Below the pieces are notes generated by a model. The model saw nothing but the letters and a program-made list of their open reading frames with translations, did no database searches and had not been told where the DNA came from. 21,319 nucleotides of DNA from a virus. Every line of letters begins with the position of its first letter. Position 1 is the stretch's first letter. Made by a program: the position numbers and the translations under genes. This document shows positions 13,611 to 19,677 of this stretch, piece after piece. The stretch covers positions 1 through 21,319 of the IMG/VR virus record IMGVR_UViG_3300013758_000002; one strand, given 5' to 3'.

Positions 13611-13728
13611 GGGCGGTGTGGAACTCTTTCGGGATGACCGACATGACAGCGGATCTGATTTCAGCGGCCGTGAGATCGGCGTCGATGATGGCGTGGACCG
13701 CGTGGCGGAGAGCTTCGGGGTAAGTCAC
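13603..13728 (-). CDS. Small hypothetical protein (41 aa)
   Basis: A 41-residue protein of unknown function, beginning (GTG read as Met) MTYPEALRHAVHAIIDADLT, predicted helical throughout. The GTG at 13728 overlaps the stop of the upstream gene as GTGA, and the next gene's ATG lies inside its last codons. A longer in-frame extension to 14094 overlaps the neighbouring gene and is rejected. Confidence 0.6.
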   Translation of the reverse strand: MTYPEALRHAVHAIIDADLTAAEIRSAVMSVIPKEFHTAHD

Positions 13729-14000
13729 GCTGAGGCGCCTAACCAGACTCTGCAGAGCCCGCGGGACCGTGACGGGCGTTCCGACTCGTGCACACCGACT
13801 TTGCGGATGATCTTGGCGCGGGCCGCTTCCTTGAACAGGGAGCCCCACATGCTGCTGTGCGGGGGCTGGGGGAGTCCGCGCTGAGTCAGTGCGAAAGCAT
13901 CGAATGGTTCGCCGGCGAGTGCTGCGGCTTCGAGTGCGGCGAGTGCCTGGGATGTCCAGTCGGGTGCGGTGGGGTCTTCGAGGACAGCGGCTCTGGTCAT
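13725..14000 (-). CDS. Hypothetical winged-helix-like phage protein
   Basis: A 91-residue protein. The core FDAFALTQRGLPQPPHSSMW, followed by GSLFKEAARAKIIRKVG and a basic SERPSRSRGLCRVW, matches a recurring actinophage pattern (P-H-x-x-x-W-G-x-L-F-x-x-A-A-R-x-x-x-I) that reads as a winged helix and may bind DNA; no function is established to my knowledge. The ATG at 14000 is two bases after the previous stop and has no strong SD; coupling is likely. Upstream in-frame codons are shadow sequence. Confidence 0.65.
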   Translation of the reverse strand: MTRAAVLEDPTAPDWTSQALAALEAAALAGEPFDAFALTQRGLPQPPHSSMWGSLFKEAARAKIIRKVGVHESERPSRSRGLCRVWLGASA

Positions 14001-14002
14001 GG

Positions 14003-14311
14003 CTACTTGACCCCCGTGACAGATGCAAGGATGGCCCGAACTCGGTCCATGGTCTCGGCGCGGTCCTCTTCGGATGCGTCCTCCCAAGGAACACCGAACC
14101 GGCCGTCCTCGATCAGAACCCGTGCGCCGCGCTCCACGGCTGTTGTTGTCACCGTGACCTCCAAGACCAGTGCTTCATCGAACTCTCCCAGTGGGTGCTG
14201 GCTAACCCACTCGCTCAGGTACTTCTCGCAGTGATCCTGCGGCCCTGCGGCGATGAGTTCCATTGATGGTGGTACAGAGGTCTCGATTACTGCACGATGG
14301 GTGGTGCTCAC
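14003..14311 (-). CDS. Hypothetical acidic protein
   Basis: A 102-residue protein of unknown function, acidic in its C-terminal half (PWEDASEEDRAETMDRVRAI). The middle reads as beta strands (ALVLEVTVTTTAVERGARVL), so a small alpha/beta fold is likely. The start is a GTG at 14311 that overlaps the previous stop as GTGA. No motif is recognised. Confidence 0.6.
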   Translation of the reverse strand: MSTTHRAVIETSVPPSMELIAAGPQDHCEKYLSEWVSQHPLGEFDEALVLEVTVTTTAVERGARVLIEDGRFGVPWEDASEEDRAETMDRVRAILASVTGVK

Positions 14312-14511
14312 TTTGCTGCCTCCTGAATGAGCTGGATGATCCCGGCGGCATCCTTACTGCAGAACACGAGTAGGTGCCCGCCATCTGCATCATCCGCTGG
14401 GTCACTAACGCTCAAAGTAATGGTTCGTTGTCCGTTCCAGTCGCCTGTGGTGGCTGTGTAGACATCTCCCTCGGAAGTTTCGAGCTCAATGGGTGTGTTG
14501 CGATTGCTCAT
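14308..14511 (-). CDS. Small hypothetical protein (67 aa)
   Basis: A 67-residue protein. Short beta strands (DVYTATTGDWNGQRTITLSV and HLLVFCS) are followed by a C-terminal helix (AAGIIQLIQEAAK), an alpha/beta layout seen in small phage early proteins. The ATG at 14511 overlaps the cro-like stop as ATGA and follows AAGGAGCACCAA, a strong SD. The extended frame to 14910 crosses the control region in histidine/arginine-rich sequence and is rejected. Confidence 0.65.
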   Translation of the reverse strand: MSNRNTPIELETSEGDVYTATTGDWNGQRTITLSVSDPADDADGGHLLVFCSKDAAGIIQLIQEAAK

Positions 14512-14819
14512 TTGGTGCTCCTTGCCTTGGGGATGTCGCGGGTGACGGTGATGACTTTGGGGGTGAAGAGGGCGTTTGCGGGGAGGTTGAACAGTTCGGC
14601 GATGGCGAGGGCAACGTCTGAGTTGACGGTGTTGCGGGCGCCGGATCGGAGGTGGCCGATGGTGGATTTGCTGATGCGGGCTTTGGAGTGTTTGCGGATG
14701 AGGATGTGTTGGACGGATTCGGCGAGGGTTCGGACTGTGTACCCGTTCGCTTTCATAATCTGGGCGAATAGGTCGGCGTTGGACAGTTTGATGTCGAGCC
14801 TTTCGGTGGTGGTGCGCAT
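14508..14819 (-). CDS. Cro-like XRE-family HTH protein, first early gene
   Basis: A 103-residue protein. Residues about 25-85 form an XRE-type HTH: MKANGYTVRTLAESV, SKSTIGHLRSGARNTVNSD (recognition region) and VALAIAELFNLPANALF, a cI/Cro-like signature. It is the first gene of the leftward early operon, divergent from the repressor, the usual place for a Cro or lytic regulator. It would bind operators in the 14.9 kb control region and repress lysogenic transcription. The ATG at 14819 follows AAGGAG. The leader of about 90 bases holds the repeated 16-mer at 14896-14911. Confidence 0.78.
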   Translation of the reverse strand: MRTTTERLDIKLSNADLFAQIMKANGYTVRTLAESVQHILIRKHSKARISKSTIGHLRSGARNTVNSDVALAIAELFNLPANALFTPKVITVTRDIPKARSTK

Positions 14820-14895
14820 TGCGTCTCCTTGGGTGTGGTGTGTTCATTCGGACACAGGACACTTTGCGGTGAGACCTTGAACCGTTTCTGTTGTC

Positions 14896-14911
14896 TGTTG
14901 CTATGAACACT
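14896..14911 (-). repeat. 16-mer shared by early promoters
   Basis: TGTTGCTATGAACACT matches 11954-11969 at 15 of 16 bases, and 7648-7664 with one extra base. All three lie on the same strand in leaders of early genes. It overlaps the -10 of the candidate early promoter, so it may be an operator or an initiation-region element. Confidence 0.6.
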
Positions 14912-14936
14912 ACACGTTTGTAAACGGGGCTGTCTA
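14907..14936 (-). promoter_or_regulatory. Candidate main early leftward promoter
   Basis: On the minus strand TAGACA (14931-14936) and TAGTGT (14907-14912) are 18 bp apart, and the spacer contains the palindrome CGTTT-GT-AAACG at 14915-14926, a good position for repressor binding. Transcription from here would read cro and the whole early operon. Found by eye; strength is not known. Confidence 0.5.
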
Positions 14937-15068
14937 CACTTTTATTAGTAAAGTCGTTGGATTTACCTACGGGTGTATGGAAACACCGGAATTACACGGC
15001 TGGGATTTGTGGACGCAACTGTAAAATGTTGTGTTGACACACCGAACAGCTAGGGAGAGATTGAAGCC

Positions 15069-15554
15069 ATGACAGCAATACCGAAGCCCTGGATGGAACT
15101 GATGAACCAACAAGACATCAGTTCCATAAGGCAGCTCGCCAAAGCCGCAGGCTTCACCGGGCACACCGTCGTCAACGCAGTCATCATGAGGGGCGCGTCA
15201 ACGTCCCAAGAGAACATGGAGAAAATCGCAACAGCACTCCGGGTCCCCGTCGAAAACCTGTACGGGATCACATCCGGTGTGGCTGCCAGGCCCCTCACAA
15301 TGCCGGCCGGTACGGAGAAGCTGTCGGAACGTCAGAAGAACGCAGTCGCGGAGATTATCCGCACAATGATCGAGGAGAAAGAAAATGACCAAAAAAGTGT
15401 GGACAAGAAGACTGGGGACCCGGCCGAACCTATTCAGGAGAAGATCGAAAACCGGCCGATGACGGCCCAAGAGAACTACGAATTGGCGGCGCGACGGGAG
15501 CTCTTCAAGCGTCCAACCAGGCCCCGCGCAAAACCTGTGGCAAAACAAGAGTAA
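15069..15554 (+). CDS. Immunity repressor, XRE-type HTH
   Basis: A 161-residue protein. Residues about 10-66 are an HTH domain (SSIRQLAKAAGFTGHTVVNA, then STSQENMEKIATALRVPVENLYGI). The C-terminal half is charged and largely helical or disordered, without the Ser-Lys protease domain of LexA/cI-type repressors, so RecA-driven self-cleavage is not expected. Its divergent position to cro and proximity to int mark it as the lysogeny repressor. An ImmA/IrrE-type metalloprotease is encoded just downstream, which suggests inactivation by proteolysis in trans. The ATG at 15069 has AGGGAGAG about 10 bases upstream. Confidence 0.82.
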   Translation: MTAIPKPWMELMNQQDISSIRQLAKAAGFTGHTVVNAVIMRGASTSQENMEKIATALRVPVENLYGITSGVAARPLTMPAGTEKLSERQKNAVAEIIRTMIEEKENDQKSVDKKTGDPAEPIQEKIENRPMTAQENYELAARRELFKRPTRPRAKPVAKQE

Positions 15555-15592
15555 ACCTGCGTAAATCATGTGTCCACAAATGTAAATTACGA

Positions 15593-16102
15593 GTGTTGCC
15601 AACACCAAAAGTTAATCCAATACTTGGGCTACTAGATTCCGCTGGGGGATCTGGTGGTGTGGTTGGGGTACTAGTGGATGGTGTGGTCTTGGGTGTTATG
15701 CCCAGTCAGGTTTTGGGGTATTACGATCACGCCACAGGCCTGATACATGCGGATGAGCGGCTGGATCGGCACGAGAGACGCTTGACTGTTACGCATGAGA
15801 GGTTCCATAAGATCCTCAAGCATGAACCGTGCGGGACTCCCGGCGTCAGGTTGGCGCGGGAGATGCTGGTCGAGAAGATGACAGCAGAGTATTTCATCAC
15901 ATTTCGGGCACTATTGGATGCGTACATTGCGTGCAGTGATATCAGTGCTTTGGCGGTGATGTTGAACGTGGATCGCGAGCTGGTGTATGCGCGGCTGATG
16001 GGCCTCTCGAAACTGGAGAGGCTGATGCTGGATGTGTGCGCGGTTCGGTGCATCGGAGTGGAGTTGTCGGCGGAGCACCCCGAAGGTGTTCTCGTTGCGT
16101 AG
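15593..16102 (+). CDS. ImmA/IrrE-type metallopeptidase
   Basis: Up to 169 residues. The zinc-protease signature HERFH (H68, E69, H72 in the longest frame) sits in RLTVTHERFHKILKHEP, followed by an ExxA-type helix (REMLVEKMTAEYFI; E94 is a likely third ligand), as in the ImmA/IrrE (COG2856) family. In ICEBs1 and related phages ImmA cleaves the neighbouring repressor upon damage; here the repressor is the adjacent upstream gene and lacks its own protease domain, so the same role is likely. The start is uncertain: GTG 15593 has no clear SD, and GTG 15659, after GGGGGAT, or ATG 15698 are alternatives. The last helices (KLERLMLDVCAVRCIG) may bind the partner. Confidence 0.78.
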   Translation: MLPTPKVNPILGLLDSAGGSGGVVGVLVDGVVLGVMPSQVLGYYDHATGLIHADERLDRHERRLTVTHERFHKILKHEPCGTPGVRLAREMLVEKMTAEYFITFRALLDAYIACSDISALAVMLNVDRELVYARLMGLSKLERLMLDVCAVRCIGVELSAEHPEGVLVA

Positions 16103-16114
16103 GAATTGAAAAGC

Positions 16115-16136
16115 GGCCGGCCATGATGGGTCGGCC
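16115..16136 (+). terminator. Possible intrinsic terminator after the metalloprotease gene
   Basis: GGCCGGCC-ATGATG-GGTCGGCC forms an 8-bp stem with one G-U pair and a 6-base loop, followed by TTTA. The T-run is short, so termination may be partial and leave read-through to the lipoprotein gene. Confidence 0.5.
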
Positions 16137-16156
16137 TTTACTGGGAATGGAAACAA

Positions 16157-16519
16157 ATGAAACGGCTGCTTTGGGTGCCTTTGATAGTGCTGGGAGTGGC
16201 CGCATGTGGTGGCCCGGCGAAGGATGCTACGTACGAGAACGCGTCCAAGCTGCGGGACGCTGTGGTGGCGTCGGGAACTGATTGCCCGGGGGACCATGCG
16301 GATCCGTCCAAGGACGGTACCGAGGACTTTGTGAAGTGCTCCGCCAACCTTGGGTTGCATGTTTTCACCACGGATGACGCGATGATCACCGGGAAGGTGA
16401 TGATGGGGTTCACCAAGACTCCGTCACTGCAGGGGCCACGCTGGATCATTGAGTCGACGGACGCGTCCGCGCTCGGGAAGCTGAAAGACAAACTCGGCGG
16501 ATCGGTGGTGGTGCCATGA
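16157..16519 (+). CDS. Lipoprotein, possible superinfection-exclusion factor
   Basis: A 120-residue protein with a classic signal peptide: MKRLLWVPLIVLGVAAC ends in a lipobox (V-A-A-C17), so it should be lipidated at C17 and anchored outside the membrane. The mature part has two more cysteines (TDCPGD and VKCSA), possibly disulfide-bonded, and short beta strands. It belongs to the lysogeny module. Prophage lipoproteins are often superinfection-exclusion factors, but no family is recognised here and the role is a guess. Its stop overlaps the next ATG as ATGA. Confidence 0.72.
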   Translation: MKRLLWVPLIVLGVAACGGPAKDATYENASKLRDAVVASGTDCPGDHADPSKDGTEDFVKCSANLGLHVFTTDDAMITGKVMMGFTKTPSLQGPRWIIESTDASALGKLKDKLGGSVVVP

Positions 16520-16887
16520 GTGGCCCGACCCTGGCCGCCCTGATCCAAGACGCGAAGGGTGAGCGGTCGTTCCGGGAATTGAAGGACCGGGCCGATGGGG
16601 TGGGCCTGCATTCGACCCTGTCCTCATGGCAGCAGTGGGCGTCCCCGGAGTTTGAGCGGAAGCTGCTGCCGGACCCGGTGACGGTTCGGGCGTTCGCTGC
16701 AGGTCTTGGCGTGTCCGAGACTGAGGTGCTGCTAGCCGCGGCCCGTCAGGTCGGCTTGGACGTGGGCGAAGGCAACGAGTCCGACCTGGTGTTGCCGGGC
16801 GCGGGCGGGTTGGCGCCGGAGGACCGGAACGTACTCGCATCGCTGGCTGCGGTGCTCGTAGCGAAGGGGGGATCCGGGCGTGGGTGA
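16516..16887 (+). CDS. Second XRE-like HTH regulatory protein
   Basis: A 123-residue protein. Residues about 5-80 have the pattern of a distant XRE HTH domain found in actinobacteria: LAALIQDAKGERSFRELKDR, LHSTLSSWQQWASPEF, LPDPVTVRAFAAGLGVSETE and VLLAAARQVGLD. It may bind operators together with, or in place of, the main repressor. Coupled by ATGA to the lipoprotein gene and followed directly by the attP region, so a role in integration control is possible. Function inferred; the main immunity repressor could be either HTH protein. Confidence 0.65.
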   Translation: MSGPTLAALIQDAKGERSFRELKDRADGVGLHSTLSSWQQWASPEFERKLLPDPVTVRAFAAGLGVSETEVLLAAARQVGLDVGEGNESDLVLPGAGGLAPEDRNVLASLAAVLVAKGGSGRG

Positions 16888-16968
16888 TTATCCTCAGACA
16901 GTCGAAAATGGCTGTCGCGTGTTGCGGCAAACAGGCTTGAGAAGAGCCCAAAAAGTGCTCAAAAGTTG

Positions 16969-17171
16969 GTCATCACGGATGACATTGACCGGTTGTTCTG
17001 TGTTCAATAAAACACTGAACTGCAACTAAAGACTAGTCCAGTGATGACACAACCCAGTGTTTATATGGGGCTTTGGGGGGTTCAATTCCCCCCATCTCCA
17101 CGTATTTAGGCCCTAGATCTAGCGGGTTACACGGATGTAGTCATCAGAGACAGTAAAAATGTCATCAGAGA
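16969..17171. repeat. Arm-type integrase binding repeats around attP
   Basis: GTCATCA occurs at 16969-16975, inverted TGATGAC at 17042-17048, and as the longer GTCATCAGAGA at 17140-17150 and 17161-17171, the last two 21 bp (two turns) apart. Copies on both sides of the core match the arm-site plan of tyrosine integrases. The repeat nature is seen directly; integrase binding is inferred. Confidence 0.65.
17071..17101 (+). other. attP core, tRNA/tmRNA 3'-end-like
   Basis: GGGGG-TTCAATT-CCCCC (17076-17092) is a T-arm with the TTC and A58 bases in place, followed by CATCTCC (17093-17099), A73 and C. It ends like a tRNA or tmRNA gene but there is no matching upstream half, as expected for a phage copy of attB. 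The 3' acceptor half has T at position 70, able to make the G3-U70 pair that marks alanyl tRNAs and tmRNA. The ending -CATCTCCAC fits ssrA of Arthrobacter relatives as I recall it. The exact crossover site is unknown. Confidence 0.7.
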
Positions 17172-17202
17172 ATCCGCCAAACACCCGCTAGACTGGGGCC
17201 TT

Positions 17203-18321
17203 ATGGCATCCATTCAGAAGCGCGGCCCACGCAAGGACGGCAGCTACAGCTACCAAGTCCAATGGCGCGACCGGGACACCGGCCAGCCCGAACGCTGGAC
17301 CTTCAACACGCCCGAAGAAGCCGAAACGTGGAAGCGCCTCATCTCCAGCAACGGCGAATCCCTCAAGCAGGCCGAACGCGTAGCAGGCGACGGGAAACTC
17401 ACCGGCCCCACACTCGCTGAGATGATGGCCACGCACATTGCCGAGCTCACCGACGTCGGCCCGTACCAGACCAACCGCTACACCCGCGACATCAAAAACC
17501 ACTTCGCCGGAACCATTGGCGGCCGCAAAGTCACTGCACTCGCGCATGAGGACATCGTGGCATGGATCAAACACATGCAAGGCAAGGGACTGTCCGCCAA
17601 AACAATCGCCAACCAGCACGGATTCCTGTCCGCCGCGCTGACTACGGCCGTCCGCAAAGGTGTCCGCCCGGACAACCCCTGCAAGGGCGTGAAACTTCCC
17701 AAGAACACTGCCACGGATGATCCCATCCGGTTCATCGAACGCGCCGAATGGGACCGGATCATCGCCCACATGGACGCCCACTTCATCCCGTTCTTCCAAC
17801 TCCTGGTCGGCACCGGGCTTCGCTTCGGCGAGGCGACCGCTCTCGAGGCCAAGGACTTCAAGCTTGATGGGCCCACGCCCACCGTCAACATCACCAAGGC
17901 GTGGAAAGAGAACGGCGACGGCGGTTACTACATCGGCCCGCCCAAGACGAAACGGAGCAAGCGCACAGTGTCCCTGGCGCCGTCCACGGTCGATGCCATC
18001 CGGGAAGCCATTGCAGCGTCCGGCAAAGGCTACGTGTTCACGCTCAAGCGCGGCGGCGTCATGCGGTCAGGATCAACATTCAACCGGGCATGGAGCCCGG
18101 CACTGAAGGCGGCCGGGATACCTAAGGCGGAATGGCCGCGGATTCACGACTGCCGGCACAGTCACGCGTCATGGATGGTCGCGGCCGGCATGGAGATATT
18201 CCACCTGTCCAGACGCTTAGGCCACGAGTCGATCACCACAACGATGGACCGGTACTCACATCTGCTCCCAGACGCCCAGTTCGTCGGAGCCAACATCGCC
18301 CAAAAGGCCCTCGAAGGTTAA
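17203..18321 (+). CDS. int: Tyrosine integrase
   Basis: A 372-residue tyrosine recombinase. The N-terminus (about 1-60) is an arm-type DNA-binding region, residues 70-160 the core-binding SAM-like domain (LAEMMATHIAELTD and onward), and the rest the catalytic domain with R207 (TGLRFGEA), a K in PKTKRSKRTV (about 248-254), H315 and R318 (HDCRHSH), H341 (LGHES) and Y351 (MDRYSHL). It should integrate the phage at the host tRNA/tmRNA-like site. No SD precedes the ATG at 17203; TAGACT at 17189-17194 could be a -10 that places the start of transcription at or near the ATG. It lies adjacent to attP and convergent with the lysis genes. Confidence 0.96.
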   Translation: MASIQKRGPRKDGSYSYQVQWRDRDTGQPERWTFNTPEEAETWKRLISSNGESLKQAERVAGDGKLTGPTLAEMMATHIAELTDVGPYQTNRYTRDIKNHFAGTIGGRKVTALAHEDIVAWIKHMQGKGLSAKTIANQHGFLSAALTTAVRKGVRPDNPCKGVKLPKNTATDDPIRFIERAEWDRIIAHMDAHFIPFFQLLVGTGLRFGEATALEAKDFKLDGPTPTVNITKAWKENGDGGYYIGPPKTKRSKRTVSLAPSTVDAIREAIAASGKGYVFTLKRGGVMRSGSTFNRAWSPALKAAGIPKAEWPRIHDCRHSHASWMVAAGMEIFHLSRRLGHESITTTMDRYSHLLPDAQFVGANIAQKALEG

Positions 18322-18324
18322 ACG

Positions 18325-18365
18325 CGAAAAGCCCCGCACTCCGGTATGGAGAGCGGGGCTTTTCG
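18325..18365. terminator. Strong bidirectional terminator
   Basis: CGAAAAGCCCCGC (18325-18337) pairs with GCGGGGCTTTTCG (18353-18365), a 13-bp stem extended by CTCC/GGAG around a 5-base loop past one A-A mismatch. Each strand ends in TTTT. It separates the convergent integrase and holin genes and should stop transcripts from both sides. Confidence 0.92.
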
Positions 18366-18374
18366 TTTGTGCGG

Positions 18375-18740
18375 TTACGCGACGGGTGGGACCACTGCGG
18401 GTGCTTCGAACACTGGTGTGACGGTGACTGGTTCGATGACGGGTGCGCTTGCGGCTGCGACTGCTGCGGCGGGGTACACGGTGGCGGGGGCAACGTCGAT
18501 GGAGCCGATGATGGCGGGGAGCGCCGTGGGCTGTTCTACGACCCCAGCAGGCGTCACGGTGGACAGTGAGGCGAGGGACGTGAGAACGGACGCGAGGGCG
18601 GCTGTGGCGGCCACGGACACGATGCCAAGCCAGTCGAGCGTGGTGATGCCGACGGAGCCGGTGCCGAGCAGGGCGAGGATGGACTGGGCGAAGGTTTTGA
18701 CGGCGCGCTCAGCGGCGGCCTTCCAGAATGCGATGGTCAT
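18375..18740 (-). CDS. Holin, r1t-type
   Basis: A 121-residue membrane protein. FWKAAAERAVKTFAQSILAL (residues 5-24) and the following GTGSVGITTLDW and AATAALASVLTSLAS match the r1t holin family, with two membrane segments (about 17-33 and 39-57). A long Ala/Pro/Val-rich tail (about 60-121) has low complexity and probably faces the cytoplasm or periplasm. It would form the lesion that releases the endolysin encoded upstream. The ATG at 18740 has AAGGAAC upstream. It is the last late gene before the terminator. Confidence 0.82.
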   Translation of the reverse strand: MTIAFWKAAAERAVKTFAQSILALLGTGSVGITTLDWLGIVSVAATAALASVLTSLASLSTVTPAGVVEQPTALPAIIGSIDVAPATVYPAAAVAAASAPVIEPVTVTPVFEAPAVVPPVA

Positions 18741-18750
18741 GAGAGGTTCC

Positions 18751-19668
18751 TTAGGGCTTGGTGATCTGGGTCTTGAAGTATTCGAACTGGGCAGCCGGCA
18801 GTTCGGCTTTGAGCCGGGACACGAGCGCGTCCACGTCGATGCTGGCGCCGGTCACGTTGGTCACGGTGGCGGGGGCTGCGTGGATGGCATCAAGGATCCC
18901 GGAGATGTTGGTCAGCGTGCCGTCCGTGAGTGTGAACTCCAGGTTCAGGACCTGGGCGGGCAGGTTTCCGATCTGGTTGCGGATGTCGTTCACGGCCTGG
19001 TCAATACCCGCCAGCCGGGCCGCTGCGGACACGTCACCGTTCCAGCCGGGGATCGGGTGTTCACGCCAGTTGAACCATGCGAGCGCACGGCCCTGGTCAC
19101 CCTGCTTCGCGGACTGCATCAGCTCGTCGCGGATGACGGCGCGGATTTCTTCTGGTGTTGCCATTTCGTCCCACTCCTTGGTGGTTGCGCTTTGGGTTGT
19201 GATGGTGGTGCCGCGGGCCAGCGCGTCGAGCCGGGCCAGGTCGTAATCTCCAGGGCATGCCGTGTTGAACCAGTGGTTGTGGGGGTAGAGGGGAATGTCC
19301 CCGTAGATCGCCCGGATATCCCTGATTAGTTCAGCGATGGTGGCATAGTCGCCGTCCGTCGCTTCCGGCCTGCACTCGATGCCGACACTAAAGGTGTTGC
19401 CCTCAGCGTTGCCTGCATGGAATGCGCAGTCGTCCGGGGAGACGATGCACGCCACCAGGCCGTCCTGCACCACATAGTGGGCGCTCGTCGGCGTGTCGTT
19501 GGTGCAAAGGAAGTCCCGGACGGTATCGAACTGCTGCCCCTTGAGGCCCCAGTGGTGAATTGTGATGCTCGTGACTCGTCGGGCGCCGAGATGCCACACG
19601 TCGCCAGCAGATTGCCCGGCCACCTGATTCTTGGAGTTGTACTGCTCCTGAAGGGTGTAGTCGCTCAT
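18751..19668 (-). CDS. Endolysin, N-acetylmuramoyl-L-alanine amidase
   Basis: A 305-residue amidase-2-type enzyme. Catalytic/zinc motifs: TIHHW (H38/H39), FHAGN (H84), SVGIEC (E98), and HNHWFNTACPGD (H130 and C138 as ligands). It should cut between muramic acid and L-alanine in peptidoglycan. Residues about 160-305 are helical (VNDIRNQIGNLPAQVL, then VDALVSRLKAELPAAQFE) with no cell-wall-binding repeat that I recognise, so wall binding may be of a novel or host-specific type. The ATG at 19668 follows AGGAGG. It is flanked by the coiled-coil membrane protein and the holin, forming the lysis cassette. Confidence 0.92.
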   Translation of the reverse strand: MSDYTLQEQYNSKNQVAGQSAGDVWHLGARRVTSITIHHWGLKGQQFDTVRDFLCTNDTPTSAHYVVQDGLVACIVSPDDCAFHAGNAEGNTFSVGIECRPEATDGDYATIAELIRDIRAIYGDIPLYPHNHWFNTACPGDYDLARLDALARGTTITTQSATTKEWDEMATPEEIRAVIRDELMQSAKQGDQGRALAWFNWREHPIPGWNGDVSAAARLAGIDQAVNDIRNQIGNLPAQVLNLEFTLTDGTLTNISGILDAIHAAPATVTNVTGASIDVDALVSRLKAELPAAQFEYFKTQITKP

Positions 19669-19677
19669 GCTGGCCTC

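Larger units (their letters stand above)
14820..15068. promoter_or_regulatory. Divergent lysis/lysogeny control region
   Basis: The 249 bp between the divergent cro-like and repressor genes have no gene. They carry dyads likely to be operators: GGTGT-ATGGAA-ACACC (14972-14987), TGTG-TTGA-CACA (15030-15041) and CGTTT-GT-AAACG (14915-14926). A perfect TTGACA lies at 15034-15039 facing the repressor. Its -10 (GAGATT, 15057-15062) is weak and would place the start near the ATG at 15069, although an SD-like AGGGAGAG is also present. Confidence 0.6.
16888..17202. other. Non-coding attP region
   Basis: No gene is seen. The stretch contains a GACAG/CTGTC inverted repeat near 16897-16916 (possible weak terminator of the preceding gene), arm-type repeats on both sides of the core (see the next entries), and CTAGCGGGT (17119-17127) mirrored by ACCCGCTAG (17183-17191), a 9-bp dyad just before int. 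Confidence 0.7.

Noticed and set aside
17071-17101. Functional tRNA gene
   Set aside because: Only the T-arm and 3' acceptor half are present; no anticodon or D-arm upstream, so it is read as an attP core.
18346-19329. Long plus-strand frame (327 codons) opposite holin and endolysin
   Set aside because: Low-complexity Gly/Ala/Val shadow of two well-supported minus-strand genes; no SD and it begins inside the terminator.
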